In this document: in pieces, positions 39,652-47,510 of the stretch
How the letters are laid out: each line of letters opens with the position of its first letter
How positions within the stretch are numbered: position 1 is the first letter of the stretch
Assembly: GCF_947301925.1 (NCBI RefSeq)
Contig: NZ_CAMYUE010000015.1
Span: 1-55,402, forward strand
Source of the DNA: an uncultured Ruminococcus sp.
Lineage (GTDB): Bacteria; Bacillota; Clostridia; Oscillospirales; Ruminococcaceae
Reading direction: 5' to 3'
Length of the DNA: 55,402 bases
Position numbers and translations under genes: made by a program
Notes under the pieces: model-generated
Told to the model about the DNA's origin: nothing
The model's database searches: none
What the model saw: the letters and a program-made list of their open reading frames with translations, nothing else

Positions 39652-39695
39652 AAAGGAGATAATACGGCTATATACCGTATTATAGCTGAACTATG
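39652..39695 (+). promoter_or_regulatory. ribosome site bridged to the start codon by a hairpin
   Basis: AAAGGAG (39652-39658) is 34 nt from the regulator's ATG (39693), too far to work linearly. A 9-bp hairpin ATAATACGG (39659-39667)/CCGTATTAT (39675-39683) fills the gap, leaving 9 nt between stem and ATG, the ideal spacing when the hairpin is folded. No other start codon lies between. Confidence 0.6.
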
Positions 39696-40394
39696 AAAGT
39701 TGCTATCTGTGATGACAAGATTCAATTCCACAAAATGCTCAAAGAACATCTCGACAAATATTCCATGCAGCGCCACGTTGACCTTGATTACTACGACTAC
39801 ACCTCGGGCCGTGACCTGCTCGCAAGCAACATTAAGCATGACATAATCTTTATGGACTACCAGATGGACGGACTTGACGGTCTCGAGACCTCCGACCAGC
39901 TCAGGAAGAAGAACATAGATATCCCCATAGTCTTTCTGACAAGCTATCCTCATGTGGTGTTCGACGCCTTCAAGGTAAACGCCTTCCGCTTCCTTGTCAA
40001 GCCAATAGATATGGAAAAGCTCACCGATACCATGGACAGCTTCCTCCACGACCTTGATGACAGCAATTATATACTGGTAAAGACAGATGAGGCAAACAAG
40101 AGGATAAACATCAAGGATATCGTATATGTGGAGGCCTCGGGCAAATACTGCTATATAAGAGACAACGAAGACAGCGTGCTGTATAAGGGCACTCTGGCGG
40201 AGATAGAGGAGAAGCTGCCGCAGGATATGTTCTTCCGCTCACACAGGACCTATCTGGTGGGCTTCAGGCATATAACCTCCCATACCTCCACAAGTATACT
40301 CTTCGATAACAACGAACGCGCCCTCATAAGCAAAATGAAGCTGACAGCTTTCAAAAAAGCCTTCACAGACTTCATCAAGCGCTATACTTTCTGA
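39693..40394 (+). CDS. LytTR response regulator (AgrA/ComE type)
   Basis: A 233 aa transcriptional regulator. Receiver domain (1-120) with acidic pocket CDD (8-9 of MKVAICDDK), phosphorylated Asp in IIFMDYQMDGLDGL, and the conserved Lys in FLVKPID. C-terminal LytTR DNA-binding domain (about 130-233) with KDIVYVEASGKYCYIRD and FFRSHRTYLVGFRHI. It is divergent from the peptide regulon and followed after 12 nt by its sensor kinase. It is the obvious candidate to bind the paired 9-bp repeats at the two minus-strand promoters. Confidence 0.93.
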   Translation: MKVAICDDKIQFHKMLKEHLDKYSMQRHVDLDYYDYTSGRDLLASNIKHDIIFMDYQMDGLDGLETSDQLRKKNIDIPIVFLTSYPHVVFDAFKVNAFRFLVKPIDMEKLTDTMDSFLHDLDDSNYILVKTDEANKRINIKDIVYVEASGKYCYIRDNEDSVLYKGTLAEIEEKLPQDMFFRSHRTYLVGFRHITSHTSTSILFDNNERALISKMKLTAFKKAFTDFIKRYTF

Positions 40395-40406
40395 CGGGTA
40401 AACGAT

Positions 40407-41708
40407 ATGCAGATACTTTGTGTTGCGGCAAACATCATTCTGAATTATATCATCACCGAGGTAATAACCATCACCACGGGACATCAGAGAAAATGCGGAA
40501 AGCTGCTGACCTTCATCATACTGCTCGTTCCCGCGCTTTCACTGCCACTTATGGACGTAAAGACTCTGTCAGCCTTCTTCATCACCCGTCTTCTGCTGGT
40601 CATACTATCTATATTCGGAAAGTTTATTGCCTATTCCATCATATTCGGAAAATTCAGGCTGAATATCATGTATGTCTGTCTGCTCTCGCTAATAACCAGC
40701 CAGACCTACTCTACCATATTTGCACAGTTCATCAAAAATGACAGTCTGCTCTCCATAGTCGCTTTCATATTTGAAGCCGCACTGCTTCTGGCATTTGTGA
40801 TACTGATAAGAAGAAGGAACTCCGCACCTGCTGTAAGACAGGAGCTGAGCTCCATACCAAAGCTCCAGTACGCAGGGATACTTCTCCTTGCCTATCTTAT
40901 AAATATATTCATCTGGGCGTCTCTCGATTCCCGTCATCAGACTATGGCGCGTATCCTAATGATACCTACCATGCTGGGTCTCATAGCGGTGCTCATATCC
41001 ATCATGACCACAACCATTTCCGCTCATAAGCAGAGGACCATTTCCGCTCTGCTGTCGGAGCAGATGGATAATCAGGTGGAATACTACCGCAAGATCAATC
41101 TGCTCTATTCCGACTTCAGAGCCTTCAGACACGATTTCAAGAACCATCTGCTCTGCCTGAGAAGTCTCATATCCGAAAACGAGAACGAAAAAGCAATGGA
41201 GTATATCAACGATATCGAGGAGCTTTCAATAAAGCACAAGAATAAATTCGATACGGGAAATATCATCATCGACTCTCTGCTCACGGATAAGGACGAAAAG
41301 GCACAGGAAACAGGCGCAAGGATAGTATTCAACGGCTATGCCCCTACAATGGGCATAAAGAACTCGGACTGCGCCGTTGTCTTCTCAAACGCGCTGGATA
41401 ACGCCATCGAGGCCTGCTCAAAGGACACCGAGGGCAGAGAGAAAGTCATAACCATAGATTCGGATTTCAGACAGGGCTATTTCTTTGTCAGGATCTCAAA
41501 CCCTATGTTCAGCGCAGTCAGCTTCAAGGGTAAGAATCAGCTCGTTACCTCAAAAACAGATAAGTCGCTCCACGGCTTCGGAGTTGCCAATATCATCAAT
41601 ACCGTTCAGAAATACGACGGTAATGTGGATATCAGTACGGACAACGACGTTTTCTGTCTCGATATCACTATCCACCTCCGCAACGAACTGAAAAACCCCG
41701 AACAATAA
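40407..41708 (+). CDS. GHKL sensor histidine kinase (AgrC/ComD type)
   Basis: A 433 aa membrane kinase: about six transmembrane helices in residues 1-205, then the HPK10-type dimerisation motif DFRAFRHDFKNHLLCLRSLI with the phosphorylated His. The GHKL ATPase domain follows, with N-box VVFSNALDNAIEAC and a glycine loop LHGFGVANI. AgrC-like kinases detect secreted peptides, so the ligand may be the mature RiPP or the 12-residue peptide. Partner of the LytTR regulator upstream. Confidence 0.93.
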   Translation: MQILCVAANIILNYIITEVITITTGHQRKCGKLLTFIILLVPALSLPLMDVKTLSAFFITRLLLVILSIFGKFIAYSIIFGKFRLNIMYVCLLSLITSQTYSTIFAQFIKNDSLLSIVAFIFEAALLLAFVILIRRRNSAPAVRQELSSIPKLQYAGILLLAYLINIFIWASLDSRHQTMARILMIPTMLGLIAVLISIMTTTISAHKQRTISALLSEQMDNQVEYYRKINLLYSDFRAFRHDFKNHLLCLRSLISENENEKAMEYINDIEELSIKHKNKFDTGNIIIDSLLTDKDEKAQETGARIVFNGYAPTMGIKNSDCAVVFSNALDNAIEACSKDTEGREKVITIDSDFRQGYFFVRISNPMFSAVSFKGKNQLVTSKTDKSLHGFGVANIINTVQKYDGNVDISTDNDVFCLDITIHLRNELKNPEQ

Positions 41709-41760
41709 AAAAACACAGTCTGTAACTGTGGTGCTTATATAGAAGTTATGCGTAATTATC

Positions 41761-41848
41761 GGGGACAAACCTTTCTGAGGAAAGGTTCTCCTCTGACGGA
41801 GGCGCGTCCCCTCTGTCACTTCGTGACATCTCCCCGCACTGCGGGGAG
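41761..41848. repeat. structured GC-rich intergenic element
   Basis: GGGGAC (41761-41766) and GTCCCC (41806-41811) close a three-way junction with arms AACCTTTC/GAAAGGTT and CTCC/GGAG. Two more perfect hairpins follow: TGTCAC/GTGACA (41814-41828) and CTCCCCGCA/TGCGGGGAG (41830-41848). No ORF is likely. It resembles the palindromic intergenic repeats of gut Firmicutes; no second copy is in the window. The gap 41709-41998 holds this and a terminator. Confidence 0.55.
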
Positions 41849-41901
41849 TCACCCCGAACCCCTTTTCCAAAGACTTTATAGCTGATTTTTTCTATAACAG
41901 A

Positions 41902-41937
41902 GCCCCCTTGTAATTTTACAAGAGGGCAGTTTTTTAT
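41902..41937 (+). terminator. terminator before the glycerol-phosphate dehydrogenase gene
   Basis: GCCCCCTTGTAA (41902-41913) pairs with TTACAAGAGGGC (ending 41927) with one mismatch, followed by AGTTTTTT. Confidence 0.8.
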
Positions 41938-41998
41938 AGGATATCCGTATTGATAATCCCTGCGGATTATGGTATAATACAATAACAGAGGTGATATT

Positions 41999-43063
41999 AT
42001 GAACAGGCAAACAAGCTTTGATCTGCCAATATGTCTGGCTGTGGAGGAGGACGCCTTCTTCCACTCCGACGAGATAGTAAGAAGATATCTCCCCGAAATT
42101 ATGGGTCAGAAGACAATTATCATATCAGAGGAATTCCTCATAGGCATCTACAAGGACAAGATAACCGATATCAGCCGCGATTTCGGCAATGCGGAGATAT
42201 ACGCCATGGGCAGCGCAAGCTTCGATGAAGCCGTTGCCATTGCAAAGAAGGTCTGCGTTGAGGACATAAAGATAATCATAGGCATAGGCGGCGGACGAGT
42301 CCTCGATACCGCCAAATACGCCGCTCATATCAGCAAGACGGTATATATATGTATGCCCACCTCACTGAGCAACGACTCCCTTGCCTCCCCCTTCTCCGTG
42401 CTGGAGACCTACGGAAAGGCCCGCAAGACCATTGAGTGCAAGATACCCACAGCCATTATCGTGGATACGAACATGATAATAAACGCGCCCGTGGGACAGA
42501 CTCTCTCGGGTATAGGCGATACCATCGCAAAGCATACGGCTCTCTACGACTGGAAGCTCTCGGCGGCAAGGACCAATACCCGCGTTGACGACTTCGCCTA
42601 CGCCCTCAGCCGTATGAGCTACGACTCGGTGTATCACTGCGACGAAAAGAATATGCAGAGCCGCGTATTCATAAGGATACTGTCAAGAGCTCTCGTTATG
42701 GGCGGCCTTGCCATGGAGATAGCAGGCTCCTCACGGCCCTGCAGCGGCAGCGAGCACCTCTTTGCACACGCCATCGAGGAATACTACCCCGATGTAAAGA
42801 TATCCCACGGTATCGCAGTTGCTCTGGGCAGCATACCCGCCTGCATATTCCAGGGACAGGACCCCGGAGGAATGCTGGACTTTTTCAAGACCTACGGCCT
42901 GGACGTCAACCCCGTTTCATACGGCATAACCGAGGATATGTTCGCCGATATCTGGGAAAAGGCACGCACTGTCAGAGCAGGCAGGATAACGGTACTTGAC
43001 GACATAAAGCACGACAGAGTGCAGCTTGGAGAAATATACAGCAGAATGGTGGAGGGAATATGA
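41999..43063 (+). CDS. glycerol-1-phosphate dehydrogenase-like (EgsA/AraM family)
   Basis: A 354 aa NAD(P)-dependent, metal-containing dehydrogenase of the iron-alcohol-dehydrogenase fold, glycerol-1-phosphate dehydrogenase branch. Seen: IGIGGGRVLDTAKY nucleotide loop (about 95-108), PTSLSNDSLASPFSVL (the family has PT.SHDG.ASP), and metal ligands Asp in SGIGDTIAKHTALYDW, His in SGSEHLFAHAIEE and His in ISHGIAVALG. In Bacillus AraM supplies G1P for a heptaprenylglyceryl lipid; archaea use it for membrane lipids. No prenyltransferase is adjacent. Overlaps the HAD gene by 4 nt. Confidence 0.85.
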   Translation: MNRQTSFDLPICLAVEEDAFFHSDEIVRRYLPEIMGQKTIIISEEFLIGIYKDKITDISRDFGNAEIYAMGSASFDEAVAIAKKVCVEDIKIIIGIGGGRVLDTAKYAAHISKTVYICMPTSLSNDSLASPFSVLETYGKARKTIECKIPTAIIVDTNMIINAPVGQTLSGIGDTIAKHTALYDWKLSAARTNTRVDDFAYALSRMSYDSVYHCDEKNMQSRVFIRILSRALVMGGLAMEIAGSSRPCSGSEHLFAHAIEEYYPDVKISHGIAVALGSIPACIFQGQDPGGMLDFFKTYGLDVNPVSYGITEDMFADIWEKARTVRAGRITVLDDIKHDRVQLGEIYSRMVEGI

Positions 43064-43701
43064 AAGAAGGCCTTATATTCGATATGGACGGCACTCTCTG
43101 GGACTCCTCGGAGAATGTAGCCCTGTCATGGACGGAAAAGATAAGGGAGCTGGGACTGGACCGCGCCGATATCACAAAGCAGGACGTAATGAGCGTAATG
43201 GGTCTCACCATGGACAGGATAGCCGATATCCTCTTTGCGGACTATCCGAAAAAGAAGCGCATGGAGATACTTGACCTGTGCTGCCAGCATGAAAACGACT
43301 ATCTCCGCAGACACGGCGGAGTTCTCTACCCCGACCTGGAGCGGACTCTTATCTGCCTCGGCAAAAAATATCATCTGTATATAGTCAGCAACTGCCAGAG
43401 CGGCTACATAGAAGCCTTTCTGGAGCACTACGGCTTTGAACGGTATTTCGACGATATCGAGTGCTACGGCAACAACCTCAAGGGCAAGGGGGATAATATA
43501 GCTCTTGTGGTGGAGAGAAACGGCCTTGACAGAGCATGGTACGTCGGCGATATACAGGGAGACTGCGACGCCGCTGAACAGGCAGGCATCAGCTTTATAC
43601 ACGCGGCCTACGGCTTCGGCAGCATAGACCATGCCGTCCCCGAGCTGAAATGGCTCAGCGATCTCCCGAATCTTATGGAGAATATTACAGATAAAAAATA
43701 A
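43060..43701 (+). CDS. HAD-family phosphatase
   Basis: A 213 aa HAD hydrolase of the phosphoglycolate-phosphatase subgroup. Motif I DMDGTLWDS (nucleophile Asp), helical cap, motif II IVSNCQSGY, motif III Lys in LKGKGDN, motif IV YVGDIQGDCDAA. Translation is coupled to the G1P-dehydrogenase-like gene through ATGA. The pair may make or clear a glycerol-phosphate-type metabolite; substrate not predictable. Confidence 0.9.
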   Translation: MKEGLIFDMDGTLWDSSENVALSWTEKIRELGLDRADITKQDVMSVMGLTMDRIADILFADYPKKKRMEILDLCCQHENDYLRRHGGVLYPDLERTLICLGKKYHLYIVSNCQSGYIEAFLEHYGFERYFDDIECYGNNLKGKGDNIALVVERNGLDRAWYVGDIQGDCDAAEQAGISFIHAAYGFGSIDHAVPELKWLSDLPNLMENITDKK

Positions 43702-43752
43702 TATTTACATGGAACGGTAACTCCCTGTAAATGACTGAGTACTCAGAAAAAA

Positions 43753-43784
43753 AGCCCCGATACTTACTGTATCGGGGCTGCTTT
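43753..43784. terminator. bidirectional terminator
   Basis: AGCCCCGATAC (43753-43763) pairs with GTATCGGGGCT (43769-43779). T-runs lie on both strands; it ends two convergent genes. Confidence 0.88.
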
Positions 43785-45508
43785 TATTCGTCCTTATCCT
43801 CTTTTTTCCCGTCGTCAGACTTTTCTTCCTTGTTGTCTGTCTTGCCGAGAACTCCGTTTATCTCGCCCACAAGGGCAATGATATCGTTTATGGACTTGTT
43901 TATGGTCTCTGAGCTCTCGTTTGTCCTGCTGACATTATCATCAAGGGCGCTGAAAGCCGAGATAGTGGTCTCAAGTATAGATATGAGCTGTGAAACGCTG
44001 TCGGCGTCCATAGTTGAGTTGTCATTACAGAAGGTAACGACATTCTCAAGAAGATCCTTTACCACTGCGGCTCTCTCGCTGGTAGCCGTGGTGGACTCGC
44101 CGATGTTCTGCATATTCTCGTTGATCTTTGCAACGTTCTCCTTCAGCTTGTCGGAGAGCTCAAGACATTCTGCGGTTATCTCGTCAAGCTGCTCGTTCTG
44201 CCTGTTGAGTGCGGAGTGTCTCGCAAGGAGCACCGACTTTGCGTGAACGATACAGTTATCGGGAGTATTGAGGCCTCTGTAGATAGCGATAGCCATATCC
44301 TTGCAGGTATCGTATCCGCAGGCGTGACAGTCGTACTTTCTGTCCTCCTCGGTGTGCATACCCATCTTCTTGAATATGGGATCCAGCTGTGCAACGCTGG
44401 GTATGGGAGTGGGCATGGAGGGCTTGTAATTTCTGAGAAAATCTGCCACTCTCAGCTCGTCGTCGAACTTCTTGAAGAGCCTGTCGTCGCCTCTGCCCAT
44501 GATACCCGTGGACTTGCGGCGGCCCTTGGCCTCGTTCTCTATAGCACGCATGGTTGTCATAACGTCGAAGCCTGTCTGCTTTGTACCTGAAGCAGGGCCT
44601 ATATTACAGCCGTACTCACATGAGAGCACGTCGAATACCTTGGGGTGCTTTGACTCGGGCATCTTGCTGTACAGCTCTATCTCTCCGAACACCTTGTGGA
44701 CACCCTCGGAGTTGGTGATGTTCATATCAGGATCGTTGAGCCACAGATTGTCCCTGAGTCCGCCGGGACGGGAGTATATTGATCCCATCTGTCCCTGGAG
44801 CTCGTCGAACTTGTACTCATATTCATCAGATGTATCTATGGGTATGTTGATATCGTTCCTGTCGAAGTACTCAAGGAGCTTCTTGATAGTAACGTTATAG
44901 TCAAAGAGCTCTGTATCCTTTGCCTCGTTTGCCGCTGCTATACAGGGCGAGATGTAGGCTATGGGATTGTTTCTTCTCAGATACTTCTTTATGTATATGG
45001 CGCTGCAGGCAGCGGGGCTGTGTATGGGCGACAGGTTCTGGAGGAGCTTGGGCTGGTATATCTCCACATACTTTACGATAGCGGGACACTGCTGTGAGAT
45101 GATATTGCCTATCTTGTCCTGATCCAGCGTCCTGAGATGAGCCCATGTACATATATCCGCACCGAAGGAGGCGTCGAATATGGTACATCCCTGCTTCTTG
45201 AACCAGTCCAGAACGCCCTTCCACTTGGTGGGAAGAATGGTCTTTATGGCAGGTGAAGCCATGATAATTATTTTTTCCTTGATTATATCTGCGATGCACT
45301 CGTCCGTATCGTCGATATAGTCTCTTGCCCCGTGATTGCACTTCTTTACGCACTCACCGCAGGCGATACATTTATCGTGATTTACCATAGTGATAAATCT
45401 TCCGTCCTCGAGCTGCTTGGTCATATTGGCCTCGGGCGCGGGACATTCTCTTACACAGGCGTTACAGCCAACGCACTTTTCGGGTTTTACAATGATAAGT
45501 TCACTCAT
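43784..45508 (-). CDS. divergent [FeFe]-hydrogenase-like sensor with Fe-S and coiled-coil C terminus
   Basis: A 574 aa protein. Two N-terminal [4Fe-4S] ferredoxin clusters (Cys12, 15, 18, 22 and Cys47, 50, 53, 57), then the hydrogenase H-cluster domain in variant form: the usual TSCCP is SQQCP, the second motif is SPCIAAANE and the third SCEYGCNIGP. Next comes a further 4Fe-4S module (CHACGYDTCKDMAI), then a helical tail (about 440-550) like the signalling part of methyl-accepting proteins, and an acidic end. This fits the sensory/group-B hydrogenases, not the fermentative HydA. No membrane segment is present. AAGGAG-like site upstream; the coiled-coil gene precedes it by 42 nt. Confidence 0.85.
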   Translation of the reverse strand: MSELIIVKPEKCVGCNACVRECPAPEANMTKQLEDGRFITMVNHDKCIACGECVKKCNHGARDYIDDTDECIADIIKEKIIIMASPAIKTILPTKWKGVLDWFKKQGCTIFDASFGADICTWAHLRTLDQDKIGNIISQQCPAIVKYVEIYQPKLLQNLSPIHSPAACSAIYIKKYLRRNNPIAYISPCIAAANEAKDTELFDYNVTIKKLLEYFDRNDINIPIDTSDEYEYKFDELQGQMGSIYSRPGGLRDNLWLNDPDMNITNSEGVHKVFGEIELYSKMPESKHPKVFDVLSCEYGCNIGPASGTKQTGFDVMTTMRAIENEAKGRRKSTGIMGRGDDRLFKKFDDELRVADFLRNYKPSMPTPIPSVAQLDPIFKKMGMHTEEDRKYDCHACGYDTCKDMAIAIYRGLNTPDNCIVHAKSVLLARHSALNRQNEQLDEITAECLELSDKLKENVAKINENMQNIGESTTATSERAAVVKDLLENVVTFCNDNSTMDADSVSQLISILETTISAFSALDDNVSRTNESSETINKSINDIIALVGEINGVLGKTDNKEEKSDDGKKEDKDE

Positions 45509-45550
45509 ACTATAATAACTCCTTACCGCATTTCAAAAAGTGTTCCCCAA

Positions 45551-46651
45551 TTATTTCTTTCCAATGGAATTAGCCTTAGCCGCAAGGGCAGCGAGATCTA
45601 TCTTTCCGCCCTTTTTCTCGCCCTCGGCAGGCTTTTCCTCTGTTCCCTGCTGCTTTCCGTCATCTGCGGGAGCAGTTTTTTCTTCTTCAGCTGTATCCTT
45701 ATCGGAGTCGCTTTTTTTACTCCCGATGGACTCTGCCATCTGTCTGAGCTTATCCAGTTCCTCCTGCTTTCTGCGTCTTTCCTCCTCGTTTTTGGAGTCC
45801 TCACGCATTTTCTCGGAAAGAGTAACGGGCTTTTCGGGGAGCTCGGGCTCGAACACCTGAGGAGCCTTGAATACAGGTACTCCGCCGGTTTTAAGGGTAT
45901 TCTCGGTATCGCCGAGGAGTTCCCTGGCTCTGGCAAGTCTCTCTATGCCCTCGTCGCGGAGAGTCTCGAAGGCGTTTGCCATGAATTCCACCTGTTTTTT
46001 CAGTACGTCCACGTCCTCAAGAGCGGCAGCTCTGAGGTTATTTGAGGCTACGTCCATCTGCTCTGTTTTGTTCTTGGCTTCCGCGATCATTTCAGCGGCG
46101 CTCTTTTCAGCCTCATATATTATCTGCTCAGCCTCAACGTTAGCGTCTGAGACTATATCCTCTGCCAGCTTCTTTGATTTGAATTCTATCTCGGCAGCCT
46201 TTGCCTTTGCGGTGCCCTCCAGCATAGCCGAGGACTTCTGCGCCTCTATGAAAACATTGCTGAGAGCCATGGCCTCGTCCTGAGCCATAAGTGCCGCGCA
46301 CTTTGACTCGGCAGCCTTCAGCTTGTCCTTCAGCTCGGCGATCTCGGCTTTAAGATCCTTGAGCTCCTGTGCCAGATTGCTGTTCTCGTCGTCTGTAGCC
46401 TTCAGCTTCAGATTGAGGGTGTTGTTCTGGACCTGGACCTGTGTGAGCTTTGCTCTCTCCTCCGAAAGCACTGATTCCAGCGCCTTTTCCTGATCCGATC
46501 CCTTTTTGTAAGCTTCCAGAAGGAGCTTTGACTCCCTGAGCTCGTTTCTGAGGTCGTGCACCTGTGTATTGAGAAATTCCATTCTCTTTACCACGGATTC
46601 CTTTTCATATCCGCCGAAGGTAACTGTCTTGATAAATCTTGCCTCAGCCAT
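45551..46651 (-). CDS. DivIVA-like coiled-coil protein
   Basis: A 366 aa cytoplasmic protein. The first 30 residues (FIKTVTFGGYEKESVVKRME) contain the F.GY....V pattern of DivIVA/GpsB membrane-curvature proteins. A long coiled coil (about 30-250) follows, then a Pro/Glu-rich linker and a Lys/Glu-rich, low-complexity tail. Start at 46651 with AAGGAGG 8 nt upstream. It is transcribed just before the hydrogenase-like sensor, so it may position or scaffold it, e.g. at poles. Confidence 0.7.
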   Translation of the reverse strand: MAEARFIKTVTFGGYEKESVVKRMEFLNTQVHDLRNELRESKLLLEAYKKGSDQEKALESVLSEERAKLTQVQVQNNTLNLKLKATDDENSNLAQELKDLKAEIAELKDKLKAAESKCAALMAQDEAMALSNVFIEAQKSSAMLEGTAKAKAAEIEFKSKKLAEDIVSDANVEAEQIIYEAEKSAAEMIAEAKNKTEQMDVASNNLRAAALEDVDVLKKQVEFMANAFETLRDEGIERLARARELLGDTENTLKTGGVPVFKAPQVFEPELPEKPVTLSEKMREDSKNEEERRRKQEELDKLRQMAESIGSKKSDSDKDTAEEEKTAPADDGKQQGTEEKPAEGEKKGGKIDLAALAAKANSIGKK

Positions 46652-46787
46652 AACTATATCCTCCTTGCAACACCCGATCACGGGGGCCTCACGGGAGGCT
46701 CCTCCGCACGCACTTATCGAGTATGATATAAAATAATTATACACCATATCGGCAATATAGTCAATAAAAAAACTGCACAAAAAACAA

Positions 46788-46808
46788 GGCGGTTTTATGT
46801 AAACCGCC
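46788..46808 (-). terminator. terminator of the 46.8 kb gene
   Basis: GGCGGTTT (46788-46795) pairs with AAACCGCC (46801-46808). On the minus strand it is followed by TTGTTTTTTG. Confidence 0.75.
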
Positions 46809-46821
46809 CAATGGATATGCT

Positions 46822-47382
46822 TTACCAGTCGTTCTCGCTGTCCTTTATCAGCTTCTGCACCTCCGAGTTGTTATACAGTCCCAGATCGAAGAGCCTGTCC
46901 GCCTGTCTCCTGGTGATAGATCCCTTTTCGGTATACACGAACTGGCCGTGATGCTCGCGGGTGCCGTCCCAGGAGTCCATTACCTGGAGCCAGCCGTTCC
47001 TGTCCAGCGTCCTCTCGGGAAAACGCGAGCCCGGATAGAACTTCCGTGCTATCATCTGCGCACACTTGTTATGGTTGGTGAAGGCGCAGGAATAGGTATC
47101 CCCGTCGGGAGATATCCACCCCAGCTTGAACCCGGGGTCGTTGAGCTTGTACATCTCCTCCAGCTCCAGCGGGTACTCCTTGTCGGACTCGATGACCTTC
47201 TTGAAGCCCCTTTCGTCAGGCCTGAAGTGATAATAGCCGCCCCTGCCGTCAAATACCACAGGCAGCTGTTCCTCGGTGATTATTTCCTCGAAGCCTGTTC
47301 CCTCGAGAGCCTCTGCGGAATCCGCATATCTGTAGCAGTAATCTCCCGTAGGAGAGCTGTAGACCGCATATTTTTTCACCAT
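46822..47382 (-). CDS. hypothetical protein
   Basis: A 186 aa soluble protein I do not recognise. It is rich in Tyr, Trp and Asp (YRYADSAEALEGTGF, GFKLGWISPDGDTYSCAFTN, GSRFPERTLDRNGWLQVMDS) with no signal peptide or membrane helix. Start at 47382 (MVKKYAVYS) has AAAGGCAGGTG upstream; the longer frame to 47442 has none. It has its own terminator, so is probably monocistronic. A function is not suggested by neighbours. Confidence 0.65.
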   Translation of the reverse strand: MVKKYAVYSSPTGDYCYRYADSAEALEGTGFEEIITEEQLPVVFDGRGGYYHFRPDERGFKKVIESDKEYPLELEEMYKLNDPGFKLGWISPDGDTYSCAFTNHNKCAQMIARKFYPGSRFPERTLDRNGWLQVMDSWDGTREHHGQFVYTEKGSITRRQADRLFDLGLYNNSEVQKLIKDSENDW

Positions 47383-47474
47383 GGACACCTGCCTTTCATT
47401 ATTCAGTATGTATATTCTATCACTTTTCATACTCTCTGTCAATATAAAATCACCATATCAGGGCAAAAAAAGAC

Positions 47475-47497
47475 CGGCTGCCATTTCTGACAGCCGT
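47475..47497 (-). terminator. terminator of the binding-protein/GGDEF operon
   Basis: CGGCTG (47475-47480) pairs with CAGCCG (47491-47496). The minus-strand tail is GTCTTTTTTT. Confidence 0.75.
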
Positions 47498-47510
47498 TCT
47501 GTAAGCGATC

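Noticed and set aside
39400..41708. Classical agr system with AgrB and a cyclic lactone peptide
   Set aside because: Kinase and regulator are AgrC/AgrA-like, but no AgrB protease ORF and no Cys-containing AgrD peptide is present.
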